Below, piece after piece: positions 1 to 12,600 of a stretch of DNA of 64,000 nt. A model generated the notes under the pieces. That model worked only from the letters and a program-made list of their open reading frames with translations. It did not search any database and had not been told where the DNA came from. Made by a program: the position numbers and the translations under genes. Every line of letters starts with the position of its first letter. Position 1 is the first letter of the stretch. Source of the stretch: Rosa chinensis (lineage: Eukaryota > Streptophyta > Magnoliopsida > Rosales > Rosaceae); assembly GCF_002994745.2 (NCBI RefSeq), contig NC_037088.1:2237001-2301000 (forward strand). The letters are read 5' to 3'.

Positions 1-313
1 GAATCAAAATTTAAATCTATGCTTCTGTAAATTTCTGTCGTGAGTTGAAAGACAGATACGGCAGATCAGATGCATGCACGTGAAATTATAGCATACCGAG
101 TGATTGAGTGAGTGAGTAAACATATTCGCCTACTTTATTTGTGGAGGTTGTATATTGTATTATCTCATGATAATTTTATCAATTATGAAGAGCATTACTC
201 TACTTACCTTCTCTTTGGGTTTTCTAATCTCTTACACCAAAATGGAAGTCCTTTTTGAACATTTATTTTTTTAACAATGTCCAAATGGGAGTCCATTAAT
301 CACAATGTGTGAT

Positions 314-556
314 AAGGTTAGTTGAGTGGCTTAGCATGAAATCTTCATTTTTAGCGTTTGAGTCCAAACTCCTACCAGTTTGTAGCCAATATGTTTGAGG
401 GGTCTCGGGTTCGTGCGCTTGTTGTGGTTGGAGATTAGTCTGACTTCACTGAGATACTCTCATGGACTTTAGTCTGAATAATGACTGGATAGGCTCGCGA
501 ACGTCACCGATGTGACTTGCTACGTCACCTCTGATAAAAATAAAAATAAATAAAAA
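314..556 (+). mobile_element. SINE-like tRNA-derived retroposon
   Basis: A box-A-like sequence (TTAGTTGAGTGG, about 318-329) lies 25 bases before a box-B-like sequence (CGTTTGAGTCC, 355-365), the internal RNA polymerase III promoter layout of tRNA-derived SINEs. The unit runs into an A-rich tail with ATAAAA steps at about 535-556. I did not find a convincing target-site duplication, so both ends are approximate. Confidence 0.5.
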
Positions 557-3500
557 TGATAGCTCATTAGATGAAAATGTTCTCTCAATCAATAAGTAAT
601 TAATTAATTGAGGTTTTCATACTAGATTTTAATTGACTTTAAAGTCAATATCATTTTGACTAGCAAAGTCATTTTGGATACTAAAATATATAGACTATAT
701 TCTATTGAAAAAAATTTCTAATTCTCACTTTATCTATTCCATAACGTCAATAAAATTTGAACTTGTAATTTTTATATTGTCCCAGCTTGTCACATTTTAC
801 CGACAAAAACTTCCATCAAAAGAGACGGTTTGAACATTTGAACTATTCAAAGTAAATGTATGTGTAATTTTGTATCAACTGAAATCTTGTGATAATCATA
901 TGAAGAACAAAATAGCTTCAAGAATTTGTGCCTCTTGTCCACTGATTTAGCTTTACTTTCGAGTCCATAAAAGAGAAATATTAGCAATCACGTGAAAGAC
1001 ATCATAAAGTTCTTCTCAGACACATGAGGAGATGGCCGAAAGCGATTGCCATCCACCCACTTGTATGTGTTTGCTGATGTAGGGTTACGGGAATGATACA
1101 AGTTGGATATTGTTGAAATGACTCGGAAAGTTAAAGGTGGTGCATAAATCTCAAGGTTGAAACTTGAAAGATATCTATCTTAACTTTCGTTCTTCTTGAT
1201 ATATATAAGTTGAAGAAAAACAAATCAATCTCTGAATTATTTGCCAGCTTTCGAACAGAAATCAAGGCACTTAGACATAACTCAATAATGCAAATCGAGA
1301 CAATAATAAGTGTAAGGTAGGTTGGTACCGGGCATTAACTCCTCCTATGTTTTCAACTACATTAATTTCTGTAGTCACATGGAAACTTCACTTGAATATT
1401 CATTTGCTCTCAAATTTCCAAACTACCCTCCGAAAGGTAAGCTGCTGAGAAACTATTTTGACAACACATGAAATTAACATTCACTGTATAATTCTAATTT
1501 ACGAGTGCAGTCAAACATTGGGACAAACATATTACCTACGCTCCTTCATGCACATTCAATTATATGTCCAACATAAACCAAACTTCAGTACTAGAACCTA
1601 AAACACCCAATCATATATCCTAGAATAACATCATCTTGATCATATACAGAAGATTTAACCTACTGAAAGGAAGGAAAAAAAAAAAATTTTAAAAAAAAAT
1701 GATGATATAAACAAGAGATCATATCCTTCGCCAGTAAGGCTCGACATTGAAATCTAGACGATCACAGGGGACATGGTGAGTGGTGAGCCCATTCTTTCGG
1801 TTTGCATTATTGTCTTGATAGCACAGCATTGCATTTATGCTGCACATATATGTAGTAGCAAGTAACATTGCAGAAGTTGCCTACACACCCTGTACTCAAT
1901 AGGCAAAGCATGAGAGGTCAAAGTCTCACGCAACAATACATGACCGATCTATAAGACTACCTACTCCCATCCCTCCCTCTTTACTATCTCACATTTAATC
2001 TGCACAGAGGGACAGTGGGACACTGCCCCATTACACACTTCAGAGTTCAGACCCTTATTTCTCTCGGTAGTCGGCACTCGGCACATAACAGCAAATATAA
2101 GCATGATTTTACTAGCATACGCGAGCTCCACTCACCCCCCACAGCCCATAAGGGTCAAGACCAGTCTTTAATATCAGAGACCAAAATGAAGCCGATAGCA
2201 ACTTGTATCCCAATAGTTTAACAGCGAAATCTATACTTGACCAACCTCCTTAAATATACCAGTAGGGACCAATCCCCAGTCCTATGCTTCTGCCAGTCTA
2301 ATATTTCTTCTTCAAATTTATAAAGGAGGCAATAAATTACTTCTAAAACTCCCAGTACTTAGAGTTTTCCATTTAACATCACTAAGAATCAATCAAAGTT
2401 TCAGGAGAAAGTTAGCAAAGAGTTTATACAATGGGGTTCAATCTCCTAATAGTAAAGAAGCACAACCAACTTTTTAAGAATTTGAACAAAAAAAATATGT
2501 ATGGTTTTGCTAGCATAATAGCAAAGATAAACATGGTTTCACAAGCATAAGTGTGTTCCACTCGCCGATGACCATAGGCCATAGGTGCCAAAGACCAGTT
2601 TGAATTCCCAGAGACCAAACTACAAGCTGACAACCTCCATTAATACAGTAATAGGGACATTTCCCCGATCCTATGCTCCTGCATTAATCAAGTCTAAGAT
2701 TTTTCTTCTATTAAAGTACTTAAATGCAAATCACCCATTACTTTCATATTATTTAATAATTATGTGTATCAAAGTCTCATTAGACAGTAAGCAAGAGTTT
2801 CTGCAAAAGATTTCAATTTTCAAAGGACTTCCAACCTTTATAGGATACAACAAAATGTTTGCCAAGTTTATATTTGAAAAGACTCATTTTTAACTTGAGC
2901 ATACCCATGATTAAGTATTTTGAAGGCCATATCTAGAGGCACACACTAACAGCAGCGTTAAAAACAGTCTTATAAGAAATATATAAAGCAAAATATTAGG
3001 ACAGTTTAAATCCACACCTAATTTTGCATTCTGAGCAAGTAGCTCCACAGGTTTGGAATTATAACCTGACTAAATGGATATTGACATAATGAAACTGAAG
3101 AGCCGTTATTCAAACAACCAGTTGGGCATTCGTCCAAAAAAAAACCAACCAGTCACGCATGATTACTAGTATTGACCAAAGCAAAGAAATTATCAACAGA
3201 ATCTTAAAAGTGAGGATGTTGAAGAGTAAGAAAACAAGGAGGTGCAAGAATTCATTTACAAGCATAACATAAAGCATGAATACAAAAAATAATGTATCTA
3301 TCTTTCCTTTTCCTTGCAGGGGGAACCAAACCAATGATCTCTACCCTAAATTCATCCCACCCTACACCCCCATGCTACATAATCTTAAAAATGAAGATAT
3401 TGGAGAGTAAGAACACAAGGAGTGCAAGAATTCATCCCACCCTACACCTGCCACCTAAAATTTGTTGGACACTAGTCACACATAGGTTAGGCTAAGTATC

Positions 3501-4281
3501 AAATAAAGCTCTCTATACTTACTGGGTTTCTCCACCCCAAAAGCTTAATAGTATTGGAACCACCAACGGTAAGTCATCTTAATAGCAATAGACCACACAT
3601 AAGAGATCCCAATTACCCAAAAGAAGGACTATTTACTAATGTGTAGGAATATCCAAAAAAAAGCGGTCCAATAAGAGGAGTATTGAGCACCAGCTCCGCA
3701 ATGGTTGGGCCAGGTACCTAATATAGCTGGCTATGTCTATATGGGCTCTTCACCTAACAGTGTAATCTCAATAGAATTAAAATCCATCTAGCGTGAAGAG
3801 GTGCAGGAACACATTATTATGAAATTTTGCAACAAAATGAACCCTTTACTACAATTCCAAAGGTATATTTTTATTTTACCAAACTTCTAATTCAACAATT
3901 AAAGGAAGTTGTTGGAACACATGCTAAAATGCGTACTCAACTAAAAAAATTATTTTAAAGACAACCATTCATATCAAACACTTATCTGCAATCTTCTGTT
4001 CTCCATCTATAATATTCAACAGTTCAGTTTATATCCCAAATTCAGATCTTGAATTTCTAATAATGCACGCAAAGATATAAAACTATGAAACTATTTTCTC
4101 TCCACTTAACAAAGGTCTAGTTAATTGACAATTACATGAATTGTGCTTTGGTGATATGGCTCATTTTCTAACTTTTGGTGATAATACCTGATCGAGTCTT
4201 TTAAGACCGTGAAATTGGAATATGAAATCAATACAAGTCATAGCTCTACCAAAGAATGAATAAATAGCAAATTATCCAATA
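557..4281. other. Intergenic sequence with local duplications, no gene seen
   Basis: I see no supported coding gene here. The region is AT-rich, with short homopolymer runs near 1675-1700. Two diverged direct duplications are visible: a block near 2085-2330 resembles 2510-2710 (spacing about 427 bases), and a block near 3201-3255 resembles 3382-3435 (spacing about 180 bases). The last part presumably includes the 3' UTR of the downstream COM1-like gene, which is on the minus strand. Short open frames here have no recognisable domain. Confidence 0.5.
2085..2710. repeat. Diverged direct duplication, spacing about 427 bp
   Basis: Blocks beginning near 2085 and 2510 share an ordered series of similar words: AGCAAATATAAGCATG against AGCAAAGATAAACATG, then AGAGACCAAA, then TCCTATGCTYCTGC. 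Order and spacing are kept with many substitutions, so this looks like an old tandem duplication. No function is apparent. Confidence 0.55.
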
Positions 4282-6379
4282 TCACATTTCAGATTCAAAT
4301 CCAATATTCCAAAATCCTTCGGGAGTTGAAGGGGGAAGATACCTATACCTGTGTCGAGAAACACCTTCATGATGCTCACAGCGGAAATCATGCTTATTAT
4401 TATCATTGTCCTTGCCACCATCATCTGGAAGAACAGCATCATAAAACTTTTTGCACTGTTTGCATTCAACTCCTTTCAAATTTTCCCGCTCAGCCCTCTT
4501 TCTTACAGGTTCCACATACTTGAAACCATTTTTGCCAGCCACTGTAACTGGCATATGCTGCTTTGGTAGCCGAGGATGATCAGCAGTCACATCCTGTGTT
4601 TCATCATCAGAGCTACCTAAATTTGAGTCATTTTGAACTGGAACTGGAAGATCAGTAACTTTTTCCTTTGTTGATCTATGCAAGTTTGCTCTTACGTTCT
4701 CAATCGGGGTGTCAAGAAAATCATCGTGTGGGTCAGTCCCATTTTGGCCTTGGCGGGATCTCGTGTCTATCCAGGACGATGCAGACCGCTTTCTACCAGC
4801 TACTGGAGCAGATTTTACAGTGGAAGGACATTTGGGTGAAACAGAAGTAGAAGAGAAAGGACTTGTTGCTTGAATTGGTTTTTGTACTTTGCCCTCATTC
4901 AAGTTATTGTTAAAACTGATTTCATTCTTCATTTTCTTTATGTTACAAGCAGCTGGAGAAGCATGTTGATTTTTATCTTCAAGATCTACAATTTTGGAAA
5001 CAGATAATGGATTAAATGAAGGAATGAACAAATAAGATCACAAGTTCACAACAGAGAAACCAACCATAGGCTAAGTGAATGCATTCCTACTATCAGCCTG
5101 TTACTATTAAGAGACCACCAAAAGTTCAGGAAATATAAAAAGCTAAGAATCACACTTCAATCCAAAAGTAACAGACAACAGCAAGCCAACCCATAATCAT
5201 CTGGAAAACTATATTTAGTAGTTCAGTATGGGAATCATGGGAAACAAAAAGGAATAAGGAAAGAAGGAACAACAACATACCATGGAAAGTTGATGGATTC
5301 TGATCATTTCTTAATAAATCACTTTCGTCTTCCAGTTTATTATGGGGGAGCATATTCTCCTGGGTAAGACCATATTTGCTGCGGAGATATATGTGCTGAG
5401 ATTTTAGACTTTTGTAAGCAGCTGTAAGTTCCCCATATTTCTTCCTCTCGGTCAGTAAATCTGTGGTTATTGATTCAACCTGCTGGTGTAAATTTTCAGT
5501 CGAACCCCTTCTTTTGGCCGCTTCACCGGCCCTGCCTCTGAGATCCCCTTGTAGCTCAGTAACTTTCTCCTCTAAACCAGTCATTTTTCTCAGAAGAAGT
5601 TTTTTCTCTCTTGCACAATCTTCCACTTCTTCATTCTTTGTTAGGAGCTCCTTCTGGAGTTGGCTAACATTTTCTTCCACATTTTTCAATTTGGCCAACA
5701 TTAGTTTTTTCTCTTCTTCCCGATACTTCAAAAGCTTTTCATTGTTCACGATCTCAGAAGCTTGTAACTCAATCTTCTTGAACAGATTTTGTTTGACCTC
5801 ATCAGCTCTTTTTTCAAGATCACTCACTTTCGCATAAAGCACATTTCTACTTTCTTCACTCTCTTTCAGTTGCTTTTCCTTACTCACAATGACACTGTCT
5901 TTCAATTCAACCTCTTGGAGCAACTTACTCCGCAATTCCATTCCCTCGTCGGCTTCCTTAGACTTGTGGTCAAGCGTTTGTCCCAGCTCATCACTCCTTA
6001 GTTGTAGGCCGGTCACTTCATCTCGCAGTTGGTTTATAATGCCTTCCTTTTCTCTGAACATCTTTTCCCTGCCAAGCTTGAGCGAGCGGTTCTCCTCACT
6101 GGTTAGTTCGTTTTCAGCTCGAAGTGTTTCAATTAGAAGCAAGAGACTAGCTTCCTTTGATTTCCACTCATCTTGAAATTTCTGGAGAGTTTCGGACTTG
6201 GACTGTAATAAGGGGTATAGCTGAGCAAGGAAGACATATTCGATCTGGTAAACCCGGTCTTTGGTTTCCTTAATTCTGTCTTTAGCTTCCTGAATGGTAG
6301 CAAGCAGGAGAGTAGCAAGCTTGATATCAGGAGATTGAGTATCAATAGGGAAACATATTTGTCTGGTAGTCTCCTCCAT
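4282..6379 (-). CDS. COM1: COM1/GR1 (CtIP/SAE2-like) DNA double-strand-break repair protein
   Basis: There are two coding exons, 6379-5281 and 4985-4282 on the minus strand. The donor is CATG/GTATGT and the acceptor TTGTAG/ATCTTG, and the phases join to give 600 residues. The N-terminal ~350 residues are long heptad-rich coiled coil (many Glu/Lys/Leu). The last ~45 residues carry the SAE2/CtIP family signature: CKQC, then RCEHHEGVSRHRYRY, PPSTPEGFW and a NIGFE tail. Plant COM1/GR1 starts DNA-end resection together with MRE11-RAD50-NBS1 and is required for meiotic recombination; the plant protein is of similar length as I recall it. The start is the first Met after an acceptor-like CAG. The 5' UTR appears spliced, with donor-like sites at about 6572 and 6736. 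The family call rests on the C-terminal motif and is firm; the function is inferred from the family. Confidence 0.9.
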
Positions 6380-6760
6380 CCCCAAATTCTGACATAACAA
6401 ATTCGAAGCATAAAACAAAAAGTAACATTTGCAATTCCATCAATGAAATTCAGCGCAATGAGCCAACCAAAGCAACAACAATTACAGCTCAAGAATCAAA
6501 TGAATAGCATAATCAACAATTTCATGGATCCAGATTTTGTCTTGGATGAATGTGAGAACAAACAGTACATACCTGAATTCAATGGGTGCACGCCGGAAGT
6601 CTAATAGTCCGATTCCGATTCCGATTCCGATTCCGCTCCTCTGCGGCCCCTAATTGCAGCAAAAATCAAAATTGAAAATCGCAGAATGGAAAATGGAAGA
6701 CGTAAAATGGGAGAGAACAGAGAAGAAGTTAATTACCTGAGTAGAAATGGAAGATCTGGG
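6380..6760 (-). promoter_or_regulatory. Spliced 5' UTR of the COM1-like gene with GATTCC microsatellite
   Basis: Upstream of the ATG, on the minus strand, a CAG acceptor lies about 10 bases before the start. Donors fit at about 6572 (TTCAG/GTATGT) and 6736 (CTCAG/GTAATT). The untranslated exon between them contains about four copies of GATTCC (read on the plus strand, 6611-6635). Transcript ends cannot be placed from sequence alone. Confidence 0.45.
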
Positions 6761-7131
6761 TCAGTGTGGGTTGGGTTCTTCTAGGGTTGGAGGGGCATAT
6801 CTGGAAGCGAGTTTCTTTCTTTATTACTAGAGCAGCAGCTCTCCACTCTCTACTCTCTAATGGCGGGACGTTATATTTTACTTCGAAAAACTTCGCGGGC
6901 ACGATTCCTCTTCTTTTTTTTTTTTCTTTTTTTTTTCTGTGAACCTTTTGATAATTTTTTCCGAAAATTACTATCCATTTTTGTTGCTAGTTTACAACAG
7001 TACTATAAATTTTTTTTTTTTTGAAAATCTTTCTTTAACTTCAAACTTGAATCTCGAATGCACATCAGAGCAACTTTCTTTATTAATTGCATGTCTCACA
7101 AAAAATCTTATGAAAACGAATGGTTACGTAG
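6761..7131. other. Intergenic, probable promoter of the COM1-like gene
   Basis: This is AT-rich sequence with T-runs at about 6909-6935 and 7010-7022. No gene or defined element was recognised. It lies directly upstream of the COM1-like gene, so its promoter should be here. Confidence 0.4.
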
Positions 7132-7139
7132 CTCGTTAT

Positions 7140-7579
7140 CAAGGTTTTAAAAATCGCTAGACAGTAGTCGGGCGGTGAGCAAGGGAGAAGAATTGTTCTC
7201 ATCTTCTTCCTCCTTCTGCACTTTATCGCCATCACAGCCATTTTTAAAGACAGATCTTTCCAACCTTGAAGCCTGCAAAAAATTGAGGTGCACAGCTACC
7301 CACCCTCGCTCTCCCTTAAATCTGTCCTTGGCGGTGGGTGCTGGAGATAGAGGAAGAGGAAAGAAAAACGAAGATGGTAGAAGGAATGGCTCGCTGTGAA
7401 GACTGCCTAGGCACGCCCAGAGCAGCCTAGAACCGCTCAGAGCCTCCTAAGATTGCCCAGACTCGCCTAACATCCTCACCGCCTAGTTCCACCAATTTCC
7501 AAGAAATCGAGTCGGTGCTCTACCTCCCAGCGCCTAGGGGCCACCTAGGCGAGCGCCTAAACCGATTTTTAGAACACTG
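7140..7579. mobile_element. Non-autonomous hAT transposon, 440 bp
   Basis: The element is flanked by a perfect 8-bp direct repeat, CTCGTTAT, at 7132-7139 and 7580-7587. Its ends form terminal inverted repeats: CAAGGTTTTAAAAATCG at the left, and CAGTGTTCTAAAAATCG when the right end is read in reverse complement. An 8-bp target duplication with CA-starting ends fits the hAT superfamily. The interior is unusually GC-rich for the window, with repeated CCTAGGC/CGCCTA words at 7407-7560. There is no transposase, so it would have depended on an autonomous relative. Confidence 0.85.
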
Positions 7580-7892
7580 CTCGTTATTGCATAACTCAAA
7601 ACCTCAATCAAAAGTGCTAATTAAAGTCATTTTTTGAATTTCTAAGCACCTATATAAATTCCATAGATTTTTCTGGTGCATTACCAAGATTTCAGGTATT
7701 AAAAATCTATTTTCAGAATCTATCAATGGCTTCTTAAAATTCCTAAATTCAAAGTCCATATATGTCCAAATATGACAGTTTGTTTATAAAGATTTGCGAC
7801 CAACACACTTCACGTCTCGGTTTTGCTGAACGTGCCTCACGTGCTCCTCCCAAAACCCAGCAGTTACCTAACTCTCACACGTTTGGCCACAT

Positions 7893-8993
7893 TTGACCTT
7901 CACCTCCCGGGCTCCAATTGTCTACCCACTCGTTCTGGTGGCGTCGCCGGCCTTTATGTTCTTCGCCCTTCCACTGGGAAGCGGCGGAGTGAGTGATTCT
8001 CAAATGCTACAACGTAAACGTACTAAGAAGGGTGGAGATATCTCCTCAGATCTCGAAGCTCTTCTCATGGAGGACCTTGATTCTACTGTTCAGGCGACTC
8101 CACCTCCCCACTCCGTTGCGAGCTATGCTAGCAAACTCAAAAACCCAGTTGACCGCTACAGTAGGACGATGATGGAGGATTTTGAATTCACTGATGAGCA
8201 CTATGTCTACACCCAAGGCAAGCATGGCCAGAATGTCTCTTTCTTAGAGAAGGTCTACAACAAACTTGATTATGATTGGCGCTGTGCTGTGGTGGTAAAG
8301 CTCATGGGTAAGCCAAACTCTGTTAACACCTTCGATTTCATGCTTAAGGGACTACAAAGGAAGTGGCATGTGAAAGGGGGTTGGGAATTGATTGAACTAC
8401 CTAATGACTTTTTCATTGTCAAGTTCAATTTGGAGGAAGATATGAATTATGTTCTCTGTGGGGGACCTTGGATCCTAGCGGGACAAACCTAAATTGTTAG
8501 GAAATGGAGACCTGAGTTTGACCCTATGACTAAGGTAAATAGAAAAATGGCTTTATGGGTTCGAATTTGTGGACTGCCTGTGAAATACTTTAAGGAATAC
8601 ACTGTGGATAAGATTGGTAGAGTGCTTGGTGATGTTGTTAAGATTGATCAGGTCACTATTGGCCAAGCTAGAGGAAAATTTGCTAGAGTCTGTGTTGAAA
8701 TTGATCTTAATAAGCCTCTTAGGCCTTTTGTGGAAGTGGAATTTGTGGCGTATAATGTTATATATAAGGGGATATCTCTGATTTGCTTCGAATGTGGTTG
8801 TTATGGACATGCCAAGGACAAGTGCCCCTCTATTATGATTGATGCTAATGCTCACTCTCAACCTTCACACACAGCTAACAACACTGATGACCAAACTATG
8901 GACTCTGCTAGAAAGGATGGTGTGGAGCACGATTCTGGTGGTCATATTGACCAGGCAACTGTGCTTAAGGAAGATTGGGTCCCTGGATGCTGA
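7893..8993 (+). pseudogene. LINE ORF1, gag-like protein (DUF4283 + CCHC knuckle), broken
   Basis: The first open frame begins at 7893 or an internal Met and is cut by a TAA at about 8490, after which the same protein resumes in frame to 8993. The N-terminal part resembles the DUF4283 domain of plant LINE ORF1 proteins (GGPWILAGQT segment). A zinc knuckle CFECGCYGHAKDKC (Cx2Cx4Hx4C) follows near 8790-8831. In the family this protein binds element RNA. Ser/Lys-rich tail sequence continues to about 9640 in shifted frames. The internal stop means a full protein is not expected. Confidence 0.8.
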
Positions 8994-9675
8994 TGAGCTA
9001 TAGGAATAAGAAGAAAAACATTTAGGCCACTAGTTCCAAGAAAAATGCTAATAAGGGTTCTAAGTTCTCAGTTTTGCAAGATGAGGTTGTTGGTACTGAT
9101 GTTGAGCCTGAGACGATTTCTAACAATTCTACCAAGGCGTCAACTGTGCCAATTGTGAAATTGTGGACTAGCTTCCAAGAGAAGAAGAAGAACCTAAATA
9201 AGGCCAACCTTGCCAAACCTGAATTGTTTCCTGCTTCTATAACTGCTAGTATTGGTACTTCTGCATCTGGATCCTTGAAGTCTAGTCCTCGAGTCCCACT
9301 GAAAGATGTTTCTAATGTGGAGAGTGGTAGTGGCTCTATGCCAAATCAACTATGCAATACCAAAGGAAGTCTAAAGGTACATTCCCTTCTAATGCTAAAC
9401 ACCAACCTACTGTTTTTAAGAAATTATCCTTTGAGAATGTTGGGAATGTGTTTGGTGATGGTATTTCTGCTATATTTGGCCATTGTCCTCCTGAGGAGAG
9501 GATGTTGGATGGCAGGTCTGATCCTTCCTTGGCCCAGGCTTCTGATTGTTTTGTTGAAAAGACTTTTGCTGATATTAGCAAATTGACTAGTGATGACAAC
9601 CTGCCTTCCCAAGTTGGGGAAGGTATGGTTGATGCCTAACCTGGGACTTCGCCTCCTCCCTTCTACTATTTTAAT

Positions 9676-12600
9676 GGATCACATCCTCTTTTGGAATGCT
9701 TGTGGAGCTGGGAGTGAGAAATTCAGGTCCTCTATTCAGGACTTAGTGAAAATGCATAATGTTGATCTTATGTTCGTGTGTGAGCCTCGTATACAATTTG
9801 GTGGGCAAGGAAATTTTTACTTTCTCTTGGTTTTACTGACTATAAAGTTATGGAAGCCAATGGTTTCTCTGGTGGCCTTTGGCTACTTTGGAATAGAAAC
9901 AAGTATACTATTGACATCATCGATACTACCTTTCAATCTATTTCTGTGAGAGTTGGTTGGAATGGTTTCCAAGGCTGGATGTTAACTGGTATATATGCTA
10001 GCCCTTGCAATACGTCTAGAGGTAATTTATGGAGCTATTTAGATAACCTGATGAATCGTGTTAAGCTTCCTAGTATGCTTGTAGGAGATTTTAATGAGCT
10101 GTTGTCCTACTCTAACAAAATTGGTGGATCTCAGCACTACAGATTTGGTGGTATGAAAGATTGGGTGAATAGAAATGGCCTAATTGATATGGGTTACCAG
10201 AGTGCTGATTATACTTGGAAAAATAGTTTTGTTGAAGAAAGGCTTGATCGAGGGTTTTGTTCATGTGATTGGAGGCTCCTCTTTCCTGATGCTTGTATTA
10301 TGCACTTAGCTAGAATGAAATCTGATCATTGTCCAATCCTTGTCAAGCTCAACCATAGTAGCAGGGCTACTAGAAGAAATTCTCCCTTTAGGTTTCATGC
10401 TATGTGGATGCAGCATGACAGTTATGTGGATATGGTCAACGAAACTTGGAACAACTGCCCTGGAGATCTGCAGGATAAGACTACTACTCTTGCTAACTCT
10501 TTGAGCATCTGGAATAAAGAAGTTTTTGGTAATATTTTTAAGCAAAAGAGGACTCTCTTGGCCAGAATTTTTGGCATTCAAAGAAGCTTGGGGAGGCAGA
10601 ATATTCCTTTTCTTGTGAACCTTGAGAATGAGCTGATCTCTCAATATGAGCAAATTAGGGATGTTAAAGCCCTCTTTTGGAGGCAAAATCTAGAGATAAG
10701 TGGCTGTGTGAGGGGGATAGAAATATTAACTTCTTTCATCTAACTACAATGATCAGGAGGAGAAGGAATAAGATTGATGGCCTATTTGATGCTACTGGAG
10801 GTTAGACTGATAACCCGACTAGTATGAACCAAATTGCGGCTGACTTTTTCAAGAAGTTATTTACGGCTGAAGTTGATCATGACCTGAGATTTCACATCCC
10901 TTGGTTGTTCCCTAGTATTGATAATCATATTGTTCAGCAGATGAATAGGCCTATTTCTGATCTGGATGTGCATGATGCTTTGTTTAAGATTGGAAGGTTA
11001 AAAGCCCCTGGAGCTGATGGTATCCCTGCCTTGTTCTACCAAAAACAGTGGTCTCTTTGCTCCTCTGAGATCATCAATGTTGTTAGGACTGCTTTTCTTA
11101 CTGGTAAAATTCCCACTGGCCTTAATCATACTTTGATTACTCTGGTCCCTAAAACACAGGCTCCTCAGTCCATGAATCTCTTTAGACCTATTAGTCTATG
11201 TTGTACTGTTTACAAGATAATTTCCAAAATTATTGTTGGAAGAATTAGACCTATGCCTGGGAAATGGATTAGCCCTAATCAGGTGAGCTTTGTCCCTAGG
11301 AGACATATATCTGATAACATTATGATTGCTCAGGAAATTCTTCATAAGTGTAAGAACTCTAAAGGGGCTAAATGGTTTATGGCCTGGAAGATTGATCTTT
11401 CTAAAGCTTATGATCAACTTAGTTGGACTTTCATTGAACAGGTTTTGTATGAGCTTCAAGTTCCTGATTTGCTTGTCAAACTCATTATGAGCTGTGTCTC
11501 TACTGCTAGCTATCAAGTCATTGTTAATGGGGAGCTCTCTAACTCTTTCAATGGTGGGAGAGGTATTAGGCAGGGTGATCCTCTATCTCCATACCTTTTT
11601 GTGCTTTGCATGGAAAAGTTGTCTCACCTGATTAGATCTAATGTTAAAATGCAGTTGTGGAAACCAATCCAATCCTCCCAGGCTGGACCTTTTGTGTCTC
11701 ACCTATTTTTTGCTGATGACCTAATTTTATTTGCTGAAGCTAGCACTAATTAGGCTATGGTCTTAAAGAAGTGTATGGATTTGTTTTGTGGTCTGTCTGG
11801 TCAATCTGTCAACTTTGATAAGTCTCTAGTGTATTGCTCTCCTAACATAAAGAGCGCTACTGCGAAGGCTATTAGCAAGATCTATGGTTCCCCTCTTACT
11901 GAGGACCTTGGTGTTTATCTTGGCACGCCTTTGATCCATGCTAGAGTTAATAAAAATACTTATGCTGGGATTGTTGATAAAGTGCAGGCTAGATTGGCCA
12001 GTTGGAAGGGTAAAGCCTTGAATATGGCTGGTCGATTGACTCTCATTCAAGCTGTCAATTCTTTAATTCCTATTTATGCTATACAAACAGCTAAGCTTCC
12101 GGTTCAGATTTGTGGTAAACTGGATAAACTCAATCGTGACTTCTTATGGGGTGATACTGAGCAGAAAAGGAAGGTACATTTGACCAATTAGGACTTAGTT
12201 TGCAGGCCTAAGTGTATGGGAGGCCTGGGAATCAAGAAGACAATTGACATGAACAAAGCTATGCTGGCAAAGGCAAGTTGGAGAGTGGCTCAGAATGATC
12301 AGGGTTTATGGAACCAGATTTACAAAGCTAAGTATCTACACTCTGATTCTATTACTCATGGAAGTTTCAAAAAGCCTCTTAATTGTTCTAGTACTTGGTC
12401 TGGAGTTGTGTATGGTGCTAACCTCTTAAGGAAAGGGCTCGTTTGGGGAATTGGAAATGGTGTTTCTATCAAATTTTGGCCTGATATGTGGTCTCCCTGT
12501 GGTGTTCTCAGCACTTTTGCTTTAGACCGTCCTCATATTGATATGGCTGCTACTGTGCATGATTTCTGGATAAATAATGAGTGGAATCTGCCATTATTAT

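Noticed and set aside
5463..6176. Plus-strand frames opposite the COM1-like coiled coil
   Set aside because: They are Ser/Phe-rich antisense translations of the Glu/Lys-rich coiled coil.
7175..7399. Small Ser-rich frame inside the hAT element
   Set aside because: It lies wholly within a delimited non-autonomous transposon, has no domain, and crosses GC-rich repeats.
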